Source of the DNA: Methanobacteriota archaeon
GTDB lineage: Archaea; Thermoplasmatota; DTKX01; VGTL01
Assembly: GCA_016874675.1 (NCBI GenBank)
Contig: VGTL01000016.1
Span: 1-46,891, forward strand
Length of the DNA stretch: 46,891 nt
Reading direction: 5' to 3'
Made by a program: the position numbers and the translations under genes. Position 1 is the first letter of the stretch; the number at the start of each line of letters is the position of its first letter. The notes under the pieces are model-generated. The model did not search any database, was not told the origin of the DNA, and was given only the letters and a program-made list of their open reading frames with translations. Positions 33,124 to 41,317 of this stretch are shown here, in pieces.

Positions 33124-33995
33124 TGGCCGGGGAAGGCGACGGCCGGCCGGAGCACCCCCTGGCGAGGTACCTGCGGCCCGGGACGCTCCCGTCCACGTTC
33201 TGCCCCGGCTGCGGGTGCGGCACGGTGCTCAACTGCTTCCTGCGCGCGGTGGACCGGCGCAGGCTCGATCCCTCCGAGATAATAATGGTGACGGGCATCG
33301 GCTGCGCCTCCTGGATACCCTCGCCGATGTTCCGGTGCGACACATTGCACACCACCCACGGCCGGGCGGTGGCGTTCGCCACGGGCGTCAAGCTAATGAT
33401 GCCCCGGAAGAAGGTGCTCATCATAGCCGGCGACGGGGACCTGGCCGGCATCGGCGGCAACCACCTAATTCACGCCGCCCACCGCAACATCGACCTGGGC
33501 GTGATGATGGTGAACAACCGCATCTACGGGATGACCGGCGGACAGTGCTCGCCGACGACCCCCTCGGACCGCATGACCACCACCACGCCTTTCGGGAACC
33601 TGGACCGGCCGGTGCTCGCCTCGGAGCTACTGGTCTCCGCCGGCGCCAACCACGTCGCCCGCTGGACCACCTTCCATGTCCGCCAGCTCTCCCGGGCCAT
33701 GGAGGAGCTCCTGGACGGAGAGGGGTTCCGGTTCCTGGAGATAGTCTCGCAGTGCCCGACCCACTACGACAAGGAGGAGAGGCTCTCCGCGGCCGAGGCG
33801 CTGGAGCGGTACCGTGACGGCAGCGTCCCGGTGGCCCAGGCGGGCGAGCCCTACGACGGGGAGACCGGCTCGAAGCTCACGGTGGGCGTGCTCGTCGACC
33901 GCAAGCGCGACGGCTACATCCGCCGGCTGGAGGCCTCCGAGAGGGGGCTTTCGGAGGCGGGCGGGACCGGGAAGGGAAGGGGGGAGGGCCCGTGA
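33120..33995 (+). CDS. korB: 2-oxoglutarate:ferredoxin oxidoreductase beta subunit
   Basis: A 291-residue thiamine-pyrophosphate-binding subunit. CPGCGCG at 28-34 holds cluster ligands. GDGDLAGIGGNH (104-115) and VNNRIYGMTGGQ (131-142) form the TPP/Mg2+ site, and SQCPTHYDKE lies in the C-terminal half. The start is ATGATG at 33120; either ATG is possible, and the first overlaps the korA stop. The Gly/Arg-rich end (GGTGKGRGEGP) is low complexity. Confidence 0.92.
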   Translation: MMAGEGDGRPEHPLARYLRPGTLPSTFCPGCGCGTVLNCFLRAVDRRRLDPSEIIMVTGIGCASWIPSPMFRCDTLHTTHGRAVAFATGVKLMMPRKKVLIIAGDGDLAGIGGNHLIHAAHRNIDLGVMMVNNRIYGMTGGQCSPTTPSDRMTTTTPFGNLDRPVLASELLVSAGANHVARWTTFHVRQLSRAMEELLDGEGFRFLEIVSQCPTHYDKEERLSAAEALERYRDGSVPVAQAGEPYDGETGSKLTVGVLVDRKRDGYIRRLEASERGLSEAGGTGKGRGEGP

Positions 33996-34504
33996 ACGTG
34001 TGCTTCAGCGGCCTGGGCGGCCAGGGCATATCGCTCCTGGGGCTGGTGCTGGGCGAGGCCGCGGCGCGCTCGGGCCACAACGCCCTGCAGACGCAGTCCT
34101 ACGGGGCGGAGGCGAGGGGCGGGGCGTCGTACTCGATTGTGATTGTCTCCAAGGAGCGGATACTGGACATCGCCCCCGATGAGCTGGACCTGCTCGTGGC
34201 GATGTCGCAGCCTGCGCACGACCGTTTCTCCGGGATGCTGGGGGCCGGCGGGCGGCTCTTCTACGAGTCGGAGCTGGTCAGGCCGGCTGGCCCCGGCGGC
34301 CTGGGCATCCCGGCCACCTCGCTCTCCAGGAGGCACCTTGGCAAGGAGCTCTACGCCAACATGGTGATGCTCGGGTTCTTCGTGAGGGAGGGCCGGGCGG
34401 TCGATGCGGCGAGGGCCCGGGAGGCCGTCGCCGCCTGCGTCCCGGAGAGGACCGTCGGGGACAACCTGAAGGCGTTCGAGGTGGGGTACGGGCACGAGCC
34501 CTGA
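33992..34504 (+). CDS. korC: 2-oxoglutarate:ferredoxin oxidoreductase gamma subunit
   Basis: A 170-residue gamma subunit with the GLGGQGISLLGLVLGEAA start, SYGAEARGGASYS (37-49) and a C-terminal AREAVAACVPERTVGDNLKAF region, as in KorC/PorG proteins. It completes the D-A-B-C complex. It starts with GTG overlapping the korB stop (GTGA). A large inverted-repeat element begins at the base after its stop codon. Confidence 0.92.
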   Translation: MNVCFSGLGGQGISLLGLVLGEAAARSGHNALQTQSYGAEARGGASYSIVIVSKERILDIAPDELDLLVAMSQPAHDRFSGMLGAGGRLFYESELVRPAGPGGLGIPATSLSRRHLGKELYANMVMLGFFVREGRAVDAARAREAVAACVPERTVGDNLKAFEVGYGHEP

Positions 34505-34764
34505 AAAAAGGCGCAGGGCGCAAGGGGCGAGGGCGCAAGGGCGAAAGGCAGAAAGGCAGCAAGGCAGAAAGGGAGCAAGGGACGACGGTTGTCCCCTTCC
34601 TCCATTCACGCCCCCTTGCTCCCTTGTTGCCTTTCTGCCTTGCTGCCCCCTTCCTGCCTTTCTGCCTTGCTCCCTTTCTGCCTTGCTCCCTTGTCACCTT
34701 CCACCCTTGCGCCTTGGCCCTCGCGCCCTCGGCCTTGCGCCCTGCGCCCTGCGCCTTGCGCCTT
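34505..34764. repeat. nested inverted-repeat element, copy 1 (with 53-base core)
   Basis: Directly after the korC stop, outer units of GGCGCAGG/GGCGCAAG type (34509-34550) pair with GCGCCTTGC/GCGCCCTGC units (about 34704-34764). Inner units GGCAGAAA/GGCAGCAA pair with TTGCTGCC/TTTCTGCC. Between them lies a core at 34571-34623 that starts GGGAGCAAGGGACGACGG and ends CCCCCTTGCTCCC. The core is identical, base for base, to the reverse complement of 45223-45275. The rest of the 357-base gap holds only the fbp promoter. I see no gene here; the Leu/Ala/Cys-rich frames are repeat translations. Confidence 0.9.
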
Positions 34765-34814
34765 GTTATTCACTGCCTGACATTGCCTGTCATTGCCGGA
34801 AGGGCATGGAAATC

Positions 34815-34826
34815 TTTTAAATAATG
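34815..34826 (+). promoter_or_regulatory. TATA box for FBP aldolase/phosphatase
   Basis: TTTTAAATAATG lies about 36-47 bases before ATG 34862. A GGAGGG ribosome-binding site at 34851-34856 is well placed, so this transcript has a short leader, unlike several others in the window. Confidence 0.6.
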
Positions 34827-34861
34827 TATCCACTTTAACCCCGGGATACCGGAGGGATGCG

Positions 34862-35977
34862 ATGGTCAAGACGACGGTTTCGATTCTGAAGGCCGATGTG
34901 GGGGGCTTTCCCGGGCACGCCACCGTGCACCCCGAGCTCCTGCGCATCGCGAGCGAGCAGCTGAAGGAGGGCCAAAAGTCCAAAAAGATCGTGGACTTCC
35001 ACGTCTCGCACTGCGGGGACGACCTGGAGCTCATCATGAGCCACACCGCCGGCACGGACGCCAAGGAGGTCCACAAGCTGGCCTGGGACGTCTTCCTGGC
35101 CGGAACGGAAAAGGCAACGGAGCTGGGCCTCTACGGGGCGGGGCAGGACATGCTCTCGGACGCGTTCACGGGCACGGTGCGCGGGATGGGCCCGGGCGTC
35201 GCCGAGATGACCTTCACCGAGAGGAAGGCGGAGCCCGTGGTGGCGTTCATGATGGACAAGACCGAGCCCGGGGCGTTCAACCTGCCCATGTACAAGGCGT
35301 TCGCCGACCCGTTCAACACCGCTGGATTGGTCATCGACCCGTCCATGCACTACGGGTTCGTCTTCGAGGTGTGGGACATCGACGAGCACACATTCGTGAA
35401 TCTCAACACGCCCGAGGAGATGCACGACCTCCTGTGCCTCATAGGGGCCAAGTCGCGCTTCGTGATAAAGCGCGTGTTCCCCAAGAAGGGGGGCAAGCTC
35501 CCGGCGGACGAGCCGGTGGCCGCGGTGTCCACCGAGAAGCTCTACCAGATAGCGGGCGAGTACGTCGGCAAGGACGACCCCGTGGCGCTGGCGCGTGCCC
35601 AGTCCGGCCTGCCGGCGCTGGGCGAGCTCCTGGAGCCGTATTCGCTCGCCCACCTCGTCTCGGGCTGGATGCGCGGCTCGCACAACGGCCCGCTCATGCC
35701 CGTGGGCGTCGCTGACGCCAGCTGCACGAGGTTCGATGGCCCCCCGCGCGTGGTGGCGCTGGGCTTCCAGGTCAAAAACTCGAAGCTTGCGGGCCCGGTG
35801 GACCTCTTCGCCGACAGGGCCTACGACCTGGCCCGGTCGAGGGCGAACGACATCGCCGAGTACATGCGGCGGCACGGGCCCTTCGAGCCCCACCGGCTCC
35901 ACCTCAAGGAGATGGAGTACACCACCTACCCGAAGGTGATGGCGGAGCTCAAGGGGCGGTTCAAGAAGCTGGAATAG
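34862..35977 (+). CDS. fbp: fructose-1,6-bisphosphate aldolase/phosphatase (archaeal type)
   Basis: A 371-residue class V enzyme. ADVGGFPGHATVHPEL at the N-terminus, SHTAGTD (60-66), GLVIDPSMHYGFVFEVWD (155-172), a YxxK pair at Tyr234/Lys237 in GEYVGKDDPV that corresponds to the catalytic Tyr/Lys of the Sulfolobus enzyme, and YSLAHLVSGWMRGSHNGPLMPV are all present. It condenses triose phosphates and dephosphorylates the product to fructose 6-phosphate, making gluconeogenesis one-way in archaea. The length matches the family. The ATG at 34862 follows a GGAGGG site; an upstream in-frame start lies inside the promoter. Confidence 0.95.
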   Translation: MVKTTVSILKADVGGFPGHATVHPELLRIASEQLKEGQKSKKIVDFHVSHCGDDLELIMSHTAGTDAKEVHKLAWDVFLAGTEKATELGLYGAGQDMLSDAFTGTVRGMGPGVAEMTFTERKAEPVVAFMMDKTEPGAFNLPMYKAFADPFNTAGLVIDPSMHYGFVFEVWDIDEHTFVNLNTPEEMHDLLCLIGAKSRFVIKRVFPKKGGKLPADEPVAAVSTEKLYQIAGEYVGKDDPVALARAQSGLPALGELLEPYSLAHLVSGWMRGSHNGPLMPVGVADASCTRFDGPPRVVALGFQVKNSKLAGPVDLFADRAYDLARSRANDIAEYMRRHGPFEPHRLHLKEMEYTTYPKVMAELKGRFKKLE

Positions 35978-36006
35978 CTGCGCTATTGTTGCTAGCTTGA
36001 GGACCA

Positions 36007-36270
36007 CGGGGGAGCGGGCAGCAGTGGGAAGGCGCACCGCAGGCGAGCGAAGCTCGCCTACAAATGCAGCAAGGCAGCAGGGCAACAAGGCAGCAGGGCA
36101 ACAAGGCAGCAGGGCAACAAGGCAGCAAGGGAGCAAGGGACGACGGTTGGCCCCTTCCTCCATTCCCGCCCCCTTCCTGCCTTGCTGCCTTCCTCCCTTG
36201 CTGCCTTCCCTTCCTGCCTTGCTGCCTTCCTCCCTTGCTGCCCTCCTGCGCCCCGCTGCCCGCTGCCTCG
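36007..36270. repeat. nested inverted-repeat element, copy 2
   Basis: About 30 bases after the fbp stop. Outer arms GGGGGAGCGGGCAGCAG and CGCCCCGCTGCCCGCTGCC differ from copy 1, but the inner GGCAGCAA/GGCAACAA units (36067-36128) and the core (36129-36180, beginning GGGAGCAAGGGACGACGG) match it closely. The gap (35978-36353) has no gene. CTATTGTTGCTAG (35983-35995) and CTATTGCTAG (36278-36287) flank the element as imperfect direct repeats. Confidence 0.88.
36041..36059. repeat. REP-like hairpin inside element copy 2
   Basis: AGGCGAGCGAAGCTCGCCT is a perfect hairpin with eight-base arms and a GAA loop. It sits between the outer and inner left arms of copy 2 and has no visible counterpart in copies 1 and 3. 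Confidence 0.6.
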
Positions 36271-36310
36271 CTTCACCCTATTGCTAGAGTATGTGTATCC
36301 CGGCACAAAA

Positions 36311-36320
36311 GAATTTAATA
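36311..36320 (+). promoter_or_regulatory. TATA box for the aminotransferase-serA operon
   Basis: GAATTTAATA lies 34-43 bases before ATG 36354. A GGGGGT stretch about seven bases ahead of the ATG may serve as ribosome-binding site. Confidence 0.55.
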
Positions 36321-36353
36321 ACACCATGTCATTGGGCTTTCGGGGGTAAACGG

Positions 36354-37430
36354 ATGGTCCAGAAGAAGCTACTGATACCGGGTCCGACGGAAGTGCCGGT
36401 TGATATTTTGCTGCAGCAGACGAAGCCGATGATATCGCACCGTGGCTCCGAGTACACGGCGCTGTACACGGGCATAATAGACAAGGTGGGCAAGTACTTC
36501 AACACGACGCAGTTTAGCACCGTGCACACGGCCTCCGGCACCATCTGGATGGACATCGCCGGGCGCAACATAGTGAAGAAGAAGGCCCTCGGCTGCGTCA
36601 ACGGCTCGTTCTCGGAGAGGATGGCCCTCACCATCAGGGACTGCGGCAAGGAGGTCGACATGCTGAACGTCGACTGGGGCAAGGCCATCAAGCCCGAACA
36701 GGTCCTCGAGAGGCTCGCCTCGGGCGGCTACGACACGGTCACGGTCTGCCAGAACGAGACCTCGACGGGGGTCCGGAGCCCCGTGGCGGAGATAGGGGCG
36801 GCCATCAAGAAGGAGCACCCCGACGTCATGTTCGTCGTGGACGCGGTCTCCTCGGCGGGCGGGGACCTCTTGGAGCCCGACAAGCTCCGAACCGACATAC
36901 TCTTCACCTCGACGCAGAAGTGCTTCGCCCTTCCCCCGGGCCTCTCGATAGGCATATGCACGCCGGCGGCCCTCCAGCGCGCCCGCGAGGTCCCCGGCCG
37001 GGGCCACTACACCGACCTCATCGCGATATACGACTACTATGTCAAGAACAAGCAGAACCCCACCACGCCCAACATATCGCTCCTGTACGCCCTGGACTAC
37101 CAGCTGTCCCGGATGATCGCGGAGACCCCCCAGAAGCGCTACGAGCGCCACGCCGCCATGGCCGAGCACACCCGGAAGTGGGGCGCCTCGCACGGCATCG
37201 AGATGCTCCCCGAGAGGGGCTACGAGTCCGTGACCGTGTCGACCATGAGAAACTCCCTGCAGAAGAACATCGGGGACCTCAACAAGGAGCTCGGCAAGCG
37301 CGGCTACATGATAGCCAACGGCTACGGCAAGCTGAAGGACGTCACCTTCAGGATAGGGCACATGGGCGAGTGGACCCTGGACGAGATCAAGGCCCTGCTC
37401 CTGAACATCGACGACATCTGGGGGTTCTGA
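36354..37430 (+). CDS. class V aminotransferase (serine-pyruvate/serine-glyoxylate type)
   Basis: A 358-residue PLP enzyme starting with LLIPGPTEVP. It has SHRGSEYTAL, a phosphate-binding HTASGT (58-63), Asp163 in VVDAVSSAGG and Lys189 in STQKCFALPPG as the Schiff-base lysine. Fold-type I class V enzymes of this group transfer amino groups between serine, alanine or aspartate and pyruvate, glyoxylate or phosphohydroxypyruvate. The serA gene begins one base after its stop, so in this archaeon it probably serves as the phosphoserine-forming transaminase in place of SerC. The ATG at 36354 fits the promoter; an ATG at 36291 lies before the TATA box. Confidence 0.88.
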   Translation: MVQKKLLIPGPTEVPVDILLQQTKPMISHRGSEYTALYTGIIDKVGKYFNTTQFSTVHTASGTIWMDIAGRNIVKKKALGCVNGSFSERMALTIRDCGKEVDMLNVDWGKAIKPEQVLERLASGGYDTVTVCQNETSTGVRSPVAEIGAAIKKEHPDVMFVVDAVSSAGGDLLEPDKLRTDILFTSTQKCFALPPGLSIGICTPAALQRAREVPGRGHYTDLIAIYDYYVKNKQNPTTPNISLLYALDYQLSRMIAETPQKRYERHAAMAEHTRKWGASHGIEMLPERGYESVTVSTMRNSLQKNIGDLNKELGKRGYMIANGYGKLKDVTFRIGHMGEWTLDEIKALLLNIDDIWGF

Positions 37431-37431
37431 G

Positions 37432-38355
37432 ATGAAGGTCATGGTCGCCGATAAAATAGCAGCCGACGGGATAAAGAAGCTCAAGGACGGCGGTTTCGAG
37501 GTGCTCTCGGTGTGGGAGGAGCCCAAGGAGAAGCTCCCGGAGCTCATCAAGGACTGCGAAGCGCTCATCGTGCGCTCGGCCACCAAGGCGACGAAGGAGC
37601 TCATCGACGCCGCGCCCAAGCTCAAGGTCATCGGGCGGGCGGGCGTCGGGCTCGACAACGTCGACGCCGCCCACGCCAAGACGAGGAACATCAAGGTGGT
37701 CAACACCCCCGGCGCCACGAGCATCAGCGTGGCCGAGCTAGCGGTCGGCCTCACGCTCGCCGTCTCACGGAAGGTCGCCCTCACGGACCGGGGCACCCGG
37801 AAGGGCGAGTGGCCCAAGAAGGCGGGCGAGGGCATCGAGATTTTCGGCAAGAGCGTGGGCCTGATAGGCCTCGGCCGGATAGGCCGGGAGACCGCCAAGC
37901 GCTTCCGGGCGATGGGCGCCACGGTCCGCTACTACGACGTCATACGGCCGCTCCCCTACGACGAGAAGGACTGGGGCATCGAGTTCAGGCCCCTCGACGA
38001 GCTTTTGGCGATGTCGGACATAATCTCCATACACGTGCCCATGACCCCCGAGACGAAGGGCCTCCTGGACAAGGAGCGCGTCGCCAAGATCAAGAAGGGG
38101 GCCATACTCGTGAACACCTCGCGGGGCGGCATTGTCGACGAGGCCGCGCTGGCCGAGGCGCTCAGGTCCGGCCAGCTCTACGGCGCGGCGCTGGACGTGT
38201 TCGAGACCGAGCCCCTCAAGAGCTCGCCGCTCTTCGAGCTGGACAACGTCGTGCTCACGCCGCACGTCGGCGCCCAGACCGCCGAGGGCCAGCTCCGGGC
38301 CGGGGTGGAGATAGCCGAGCTCGTCATCAAGGAGCTCAAGGCGCTCGGCAAGTAG
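37432..38355 (+). CDS. serA: D-3-phosphoglycerate dehydrogenase, short form
   Basis: A 307-residue D-2-hydroxyacid dehydrogenase. NAD-binding GLGRIG at 146-151, catalytic Arg231 (NTSRGGIVDE), Glu260 (DVFETEP) and His278 (TPHVGAQT) are all present, with GRAGVGLDNVD at 69-78. It oxidises 3-phosphoglycerate to phosphohydroxypyruvate, the first step of serine synthesis. It lacks the C-terminal ASB/ACT domains of long SerA proteins, so feedback by serine through ACT is not expected. It sits between the aminotransferase and DUF1015 genes. Confidence 0.92.
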   Translation: MKVMVADKIAADGIKKLKDGGFEVLSVWEEPKEKLPELIKDCEALIVRSATKATKELIDAAPKLKVIGRAGVGLDNVDAAHAKTRNIKVVNTPGATSISVAELAVGLTLAVSRKVALTDRGTRKGEWPKKAGEGIEIFGKSVGLIGLGRIGRETAKRFRAMGATVRYYDVIRPLPYDEKDWGIEFRPLDELLAMSDIISIHVPMTPETKGLLDKERVAKIKKGAILVNTSRGGIVDEAALAEALRSGQLYGAALDVFETEPLKSSPLFELDNVVLTPHVGAQTAEGQLRAGVEIAELVIKELKALGK

Positions 38356-38363
38356 GTGGGACG

Positions 38364-39647
38364 ATGGTGGAGATACGGCCTTTTCGCGCTATCAGGTACA
38401 CTGGAGAAGCGGGCGATCTGGGGGCGCTCATCACCCAGCCCTACGACAAGATAACCCCGCAGATGCAGAAGAAATACTACTCGAAGAGCCCCAACAACTT
38501 CTGCCGGGTCATCCTGCCCGCGGAGGAGGACCGCTACAATGCGGCCCGGGCGAACCTGGACGGATTCCTCTCGGGGCATGTCATGGAAAAGGACCAACGG
38601 CCCGGCATCTACGTCTATTTCCAGGACTTCGAGGTCTCCGGCAGGAAATACCTGCGCAAGGGATTCATATGCGCCCTGAGGCTTGAGCCCTACGAGGAGA
38701 AGGTCGTCCTGCCCCACGAGCAGACCCACAAGGGCCCGAAGATAGACCGGTTGAACATGTGGCGGGCGACGCGGACCGACACCGAGCCGGGGTTCATCCT
38801 CTATCCGGACCCGCGGCGCGAGGTCGCCAGGGTCCTCGACGAGGCCTCCCGCGGCCGCCCGCTCATGGAGGTCCTCGACGAGGACGGCGTCCGCAACCGG
38901 CTCTGGAAGCTCGAGGACCAATCGTCGATAAGGCGGATGCGGGCGGCCCTCTCCGGGGAGCAGGTGGTCATCGCCGACGGCCACCACCGGTACGAGACGG
39001 CCATCGCCTTCCGCGACGAGCTGCGGGCGGCCAACCCGGGGAGCGGCCCAAACGAGGCGTTCAACTTCCGCATGACCTACATGGTCGACGTCGAGGATCC
39101 CGGGCTCGTGGTGCTGTCGGGGCACCGGCTGCTCCTCAAGCAGGCGCTGACCGGAAAGCACATCGCCGAGCTCCGAAAGCACTTCGACATCACCCAGATG
39201 GGCAAGGATGCCGCGCCCGCGTTCCTCGAGAAGAACCGCGACCGCGTCTGCTTCGCCGCGTACACCGGCAAGGGCAAGTGCCTGGGCCTCGTGCTCAAGG
39301 GCGTCGACGCGGTGGCGAAGTTCTTCAAGCCGGAGTACTCGGCCGAGTACAGGAGGCTCGACGTCGTCGTCCTGCGCGACATCGTCTTCGAGGGCATAAT
39401 GAAGGCCGGGGAGCTCAAGATTGACGAGGACATCGGCTACTCCCGGTGGATACCGGACGCGCTGGAGAAGGTGGACTCCGGGAAGGCGAAGGTGGCCTTC
39501 CTGCTCAACGCCACCCGGCCGGCGCAGGTGCTGTCGGTTTCCCGAAACGGCGAGCGCATGCCCGAGAAATCGACGGACTTCTACCCCAAGATGATGTCCG
39601 GGCTGACGATGATGGACCTGCGGCCGGGCGAGAGGATTCCCGGCTGA
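38364..39647 (+). CDS. DUF1015 protein
   Basis: A 427-residue member of DUF1015. Conserved blocks: IRPFRAIRY at the start, ITQPYDKI (23-30), NFCRVILP, VVLPHEQTHKGPKIDRL (114-130), ADGHHRYETA (204-213), and WIPDALEKVDSGKAKVAFLLNATRPAQV near the end. DGHHR recalls the ParB/sulfiredoxin-like nucleotide-handling motif also present in archaeal serine kinase SerK, but this is a resemblance only. DUF1015 genes often lie beside serA and class V aminotransferases, as here, and no separate phosphoserine phosphatase is visible. A role in phosphoserine turnover is inference. Confidence 0.85.
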   Translation: MVEIRPFRAIRYTGEAGDLGALITQPYDKITPQMQKKYYSKSPNNFCRVILPAEEDRYNAARANLDGFLSGHVMEKDQRPGIYVYFQDFEVSGRKYLRKGFICALRLEPYEEKVVLPHEQTHKGPKIDRLNMWRATRTDTEPGFILYPDPRREVARVLDEASRGRPLMEVLDEDGVRNRLWKLEDQSSIRRMRAALSGEQVVIADGHHRYETAIAFRDELRAANPGSGPNEAFNFRMTYMVDVEDPGLVVLSGHRLLLKQALTGKHIAELRKHFDITQMGKDAAPAFLEKNRDRVCFAAYTGKGKCLGLVLKGVDAVAKFFKPEYSAEYRRLDVVVLRDIVFEGIMKAGELKIDEDIGYSRWIPDALEKVDSGKAKVAFLLNATRPAQVLSVSRNGERMPEKSTDFYPKMMSGLTMMDLRPGERIPG

Positions 39648-39720
39648 CGGGGCGGGGAGGAAGGGGCAGCGGGGAGCGGGGGACGACGGGTTCCGTTCCG
39701 TCACCGCTGCCCGCTGACTC
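39648..39720. repeat. short inverted-repeat element related to the 53-base-core family
   Basis: After the DUF1015 stop, CAGCGGGGAGCGG (39667-39679) pairs with CCGCTGCCCGCTG (39704-39716) at 12 of 13 positions. The loop contains GGGACGACGG, the same string as the core of copies 1 and 2, followed by GTTCCGTTCCGTC. It looks like a reduced copy without the GGCAGCAA arms. Confidence 0.75.
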
Positions 39721-39724
39721 GTGC

Positions 39725-39741
39725 AAGCATAAACCCAATAA
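39725..39741 (+). promoter_or_regulatory. putative promoter for the GlcD/GlcF pair
   Basis: AAGCATAAACCCAATAA is the only AT-rich stretch in the gap and lies 44-60 bases before ATG 39785, with GGGGTGATGGGG just before the start. The exact TATA box is uncertain. Confidence 0.35.
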
Positions 39742-39784
39742 GGGTGTTACCCGATTACCGGCCAGACGGGTGGGGTGATGGGGC

Positions 39785-41317
39785 ATGGCAGCCTATGTTG
39801 ACGAGCTCCGGGCCGCGCTGGGCGAGCGGGTCCGCACCGAGGACTTCGAGAGGTTCGCCTACGGGGCCGACTGGTCGCCGCGCACTCCGAAGGAGGTCTT
39901 CCCGCCCGACGTGGTCATCCTGCCGCGGGAGACCGAGGACGTGCGCAAGGCCGTGGAGATAGCCTTGAGGCACGGCGTCCCGGTGACGGCCGGCGGCGGC
40001 CTCACGGGCATGGCCGGCGGGGCGGTCCCGATACACGGCGGCATCTACATCGACGCCACCTCTATGAACCGGATAATCGAGGTGGACGCCGCCAACCAGA
40101 CCGTGCGGGCGCAGGGCGGGGCGACGATGCAGGAGATACTGGACGCGCTCGAGCCCCACGGCCTGTGGATACCGAACCTTCCCGAATCGAAGTGGTCCTG
40201 CACCGTGGCGTCCGAGATAGCCTGCGACAACGACTCCACGTTCGGCATGCGCTGGGGCAAGATACTGAACGCCCTGCTGTCGGTCGAGGTGGTGACGGGC
40301 CGGGCGGAGGTGGTGGAGTTCGGCCACCGCAAGGCCCACTTCTCGTCGAGCGGCTACAAGGTCAAGGACCTTTTCGCCGGGAGCGAGGGCACCCTCGGCG
40401 TGATAACCGCGGCCACGCTCAAGGCCGAGCCCGTCGCCGACGGGCGCTCGGTTGACATGATACTGTTCCCGTCGATGACGAGGGCGGTCGGGTACCTCGA
40501 CCGCCTGCTCAAGGCGGGGCTCGCCATCGACGGCGCCCACATCAACTGCAAGCGGCGGCTCAGGTTCTACACCCACGCCTACAAGGAGAAGCACGGCCAC
40601 GAGCCGGAGGTGCCCGACTGGGCCGAGGCCCTGCTCGCCATCATTCTCTCGGGCGACAGGAAGGTCCTCGACTTCAACAAGAAGTACGCCTTCAAGATCG
40701 CCTCGGAGATGGGCGGCCAGCCCGTCAAGGAGCGGGACATCGTCGAGAGCTGGTGGATCTCCAAGCACACGCTCGCCTTCGAGCCCTACAAGCAGAAGTG
40801 GCCCAAGTCGCAGACCGACAAGAAGTTCGGCGCCTGCGACCCAGGCGTGCCGATGGGGCGGCTGGAGGAGTTCTACAGGGCGTTCGTCGCCACGGCCGAG
40901 AAGCACCAATTGCAGATACTGGGCATGAACGCCTACCTTGAACATCCCAACAGCATAGGGTTCTCCTGCTCGTGTGCCCTCTTCGTCAACTACCGGGACC
41001 AGGGCGAGGTCGACCGGTTCCGCAGATACTTCGAGGAGCTCTCGAGGATAGCGGTGGACATGGGCGGCACGATGAGCACCTACATGGGCGACACGGACCT
41101 TCGGGTGCCCTACCTGGAGTACGAGCACGGGAGCGCGGTGGCCTACTTCAGGGAGCTGAAGAAGGTCTTCGACCCCAAGGGCATCATGAACCCCGGAAAG
41201 AAGCTCCGGTGGGAGGGGGAAGGGAAGTGCGGCGCGGGTGCGGCGGGCGCGGGCAGCGTCGGCGGCGGGGCGCCGGCGCCGGGAGGCGATGGCGCGGCGG
41301 GAGGCGGGGGCCGATGA
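39785..41317 (+). CDS. FAD-binding oxidase/dehydrogenase, GlcD family
   Basis: A 510-residue VAO-type flavoprotein. Pyrophosphate-binding region VPVTAGGGLTGMAGGAVP (65-82), a second FAD-site motif YKVKDLFAGSEGTLGVITAATLKAEP (about 193-218), and the family end FDPKGIMNPGKKLRW are present. Such enzymes oxidise 2-hydroxyacids such as glycolate or D-lactate and hand electrons to an iron-sulfur partner; the next gene is that type of partner and overlaps it as ATGA. The last 30 or so residues are Gly/Ala-rich low complexity after the family's normal end. The substrate cannot be assigned. Confidence 0.85.
   Translation: MAAYVDELRAALGERVRTEDFERFAYGADWSPRTPKEVFPPDVVILPRETEDVRKAVEIALRHGVPVTAGGGLTGMAGGAVPIHGGIYIDATSMNRIIEVDAANQTVRAQGGATMQEILDALEPHGLWIPNLPESKWSCTVASEIACDNDSTFGMRWGKILNALLSVEVVTGRAEVVEFGHRKAHFSSSGYKVKDLFAGSEGTLGVITAATLKAEPVADGRSVDMILFPSMTRAVGYLDRLLKAGLAIDGAHINCKRRLRFYTHAYKEKHGHEPEVPDWAEALLAIILSGDRKVLDFNKKYAFKIASEMGGQPVKERDIVESWWISKHTLAFEPYKQKWPKSQTDKKFGACDPGVPMGRLEEFYRAFVATAEKHQLQILGMNAYLEHPNSIGFSCSCALFVNYRDQGEVDRFRRYFEELSRIAVDMGGTMSTYMGDTDLRVPYLEYEHGSAVAYFRELKKVFDPKGIMNPGKKLRWEGEGKCGAGAAGAGSVGGGAPAPGGDGAAGGGGR

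Noticed and set aside
36007-36270. Insertion sequence
   Set aside because: No transposase frame is present, and flanking direct repeats occur at only one copy and are imperfect. It is recorded as a repeat element.
34505-36290. Short frames rich in LPCCLAAL or APCALRL repeats
   Set aside because: They are translations of the tandem arms of the inverted-repeat elements, open in several frames by composition alone.
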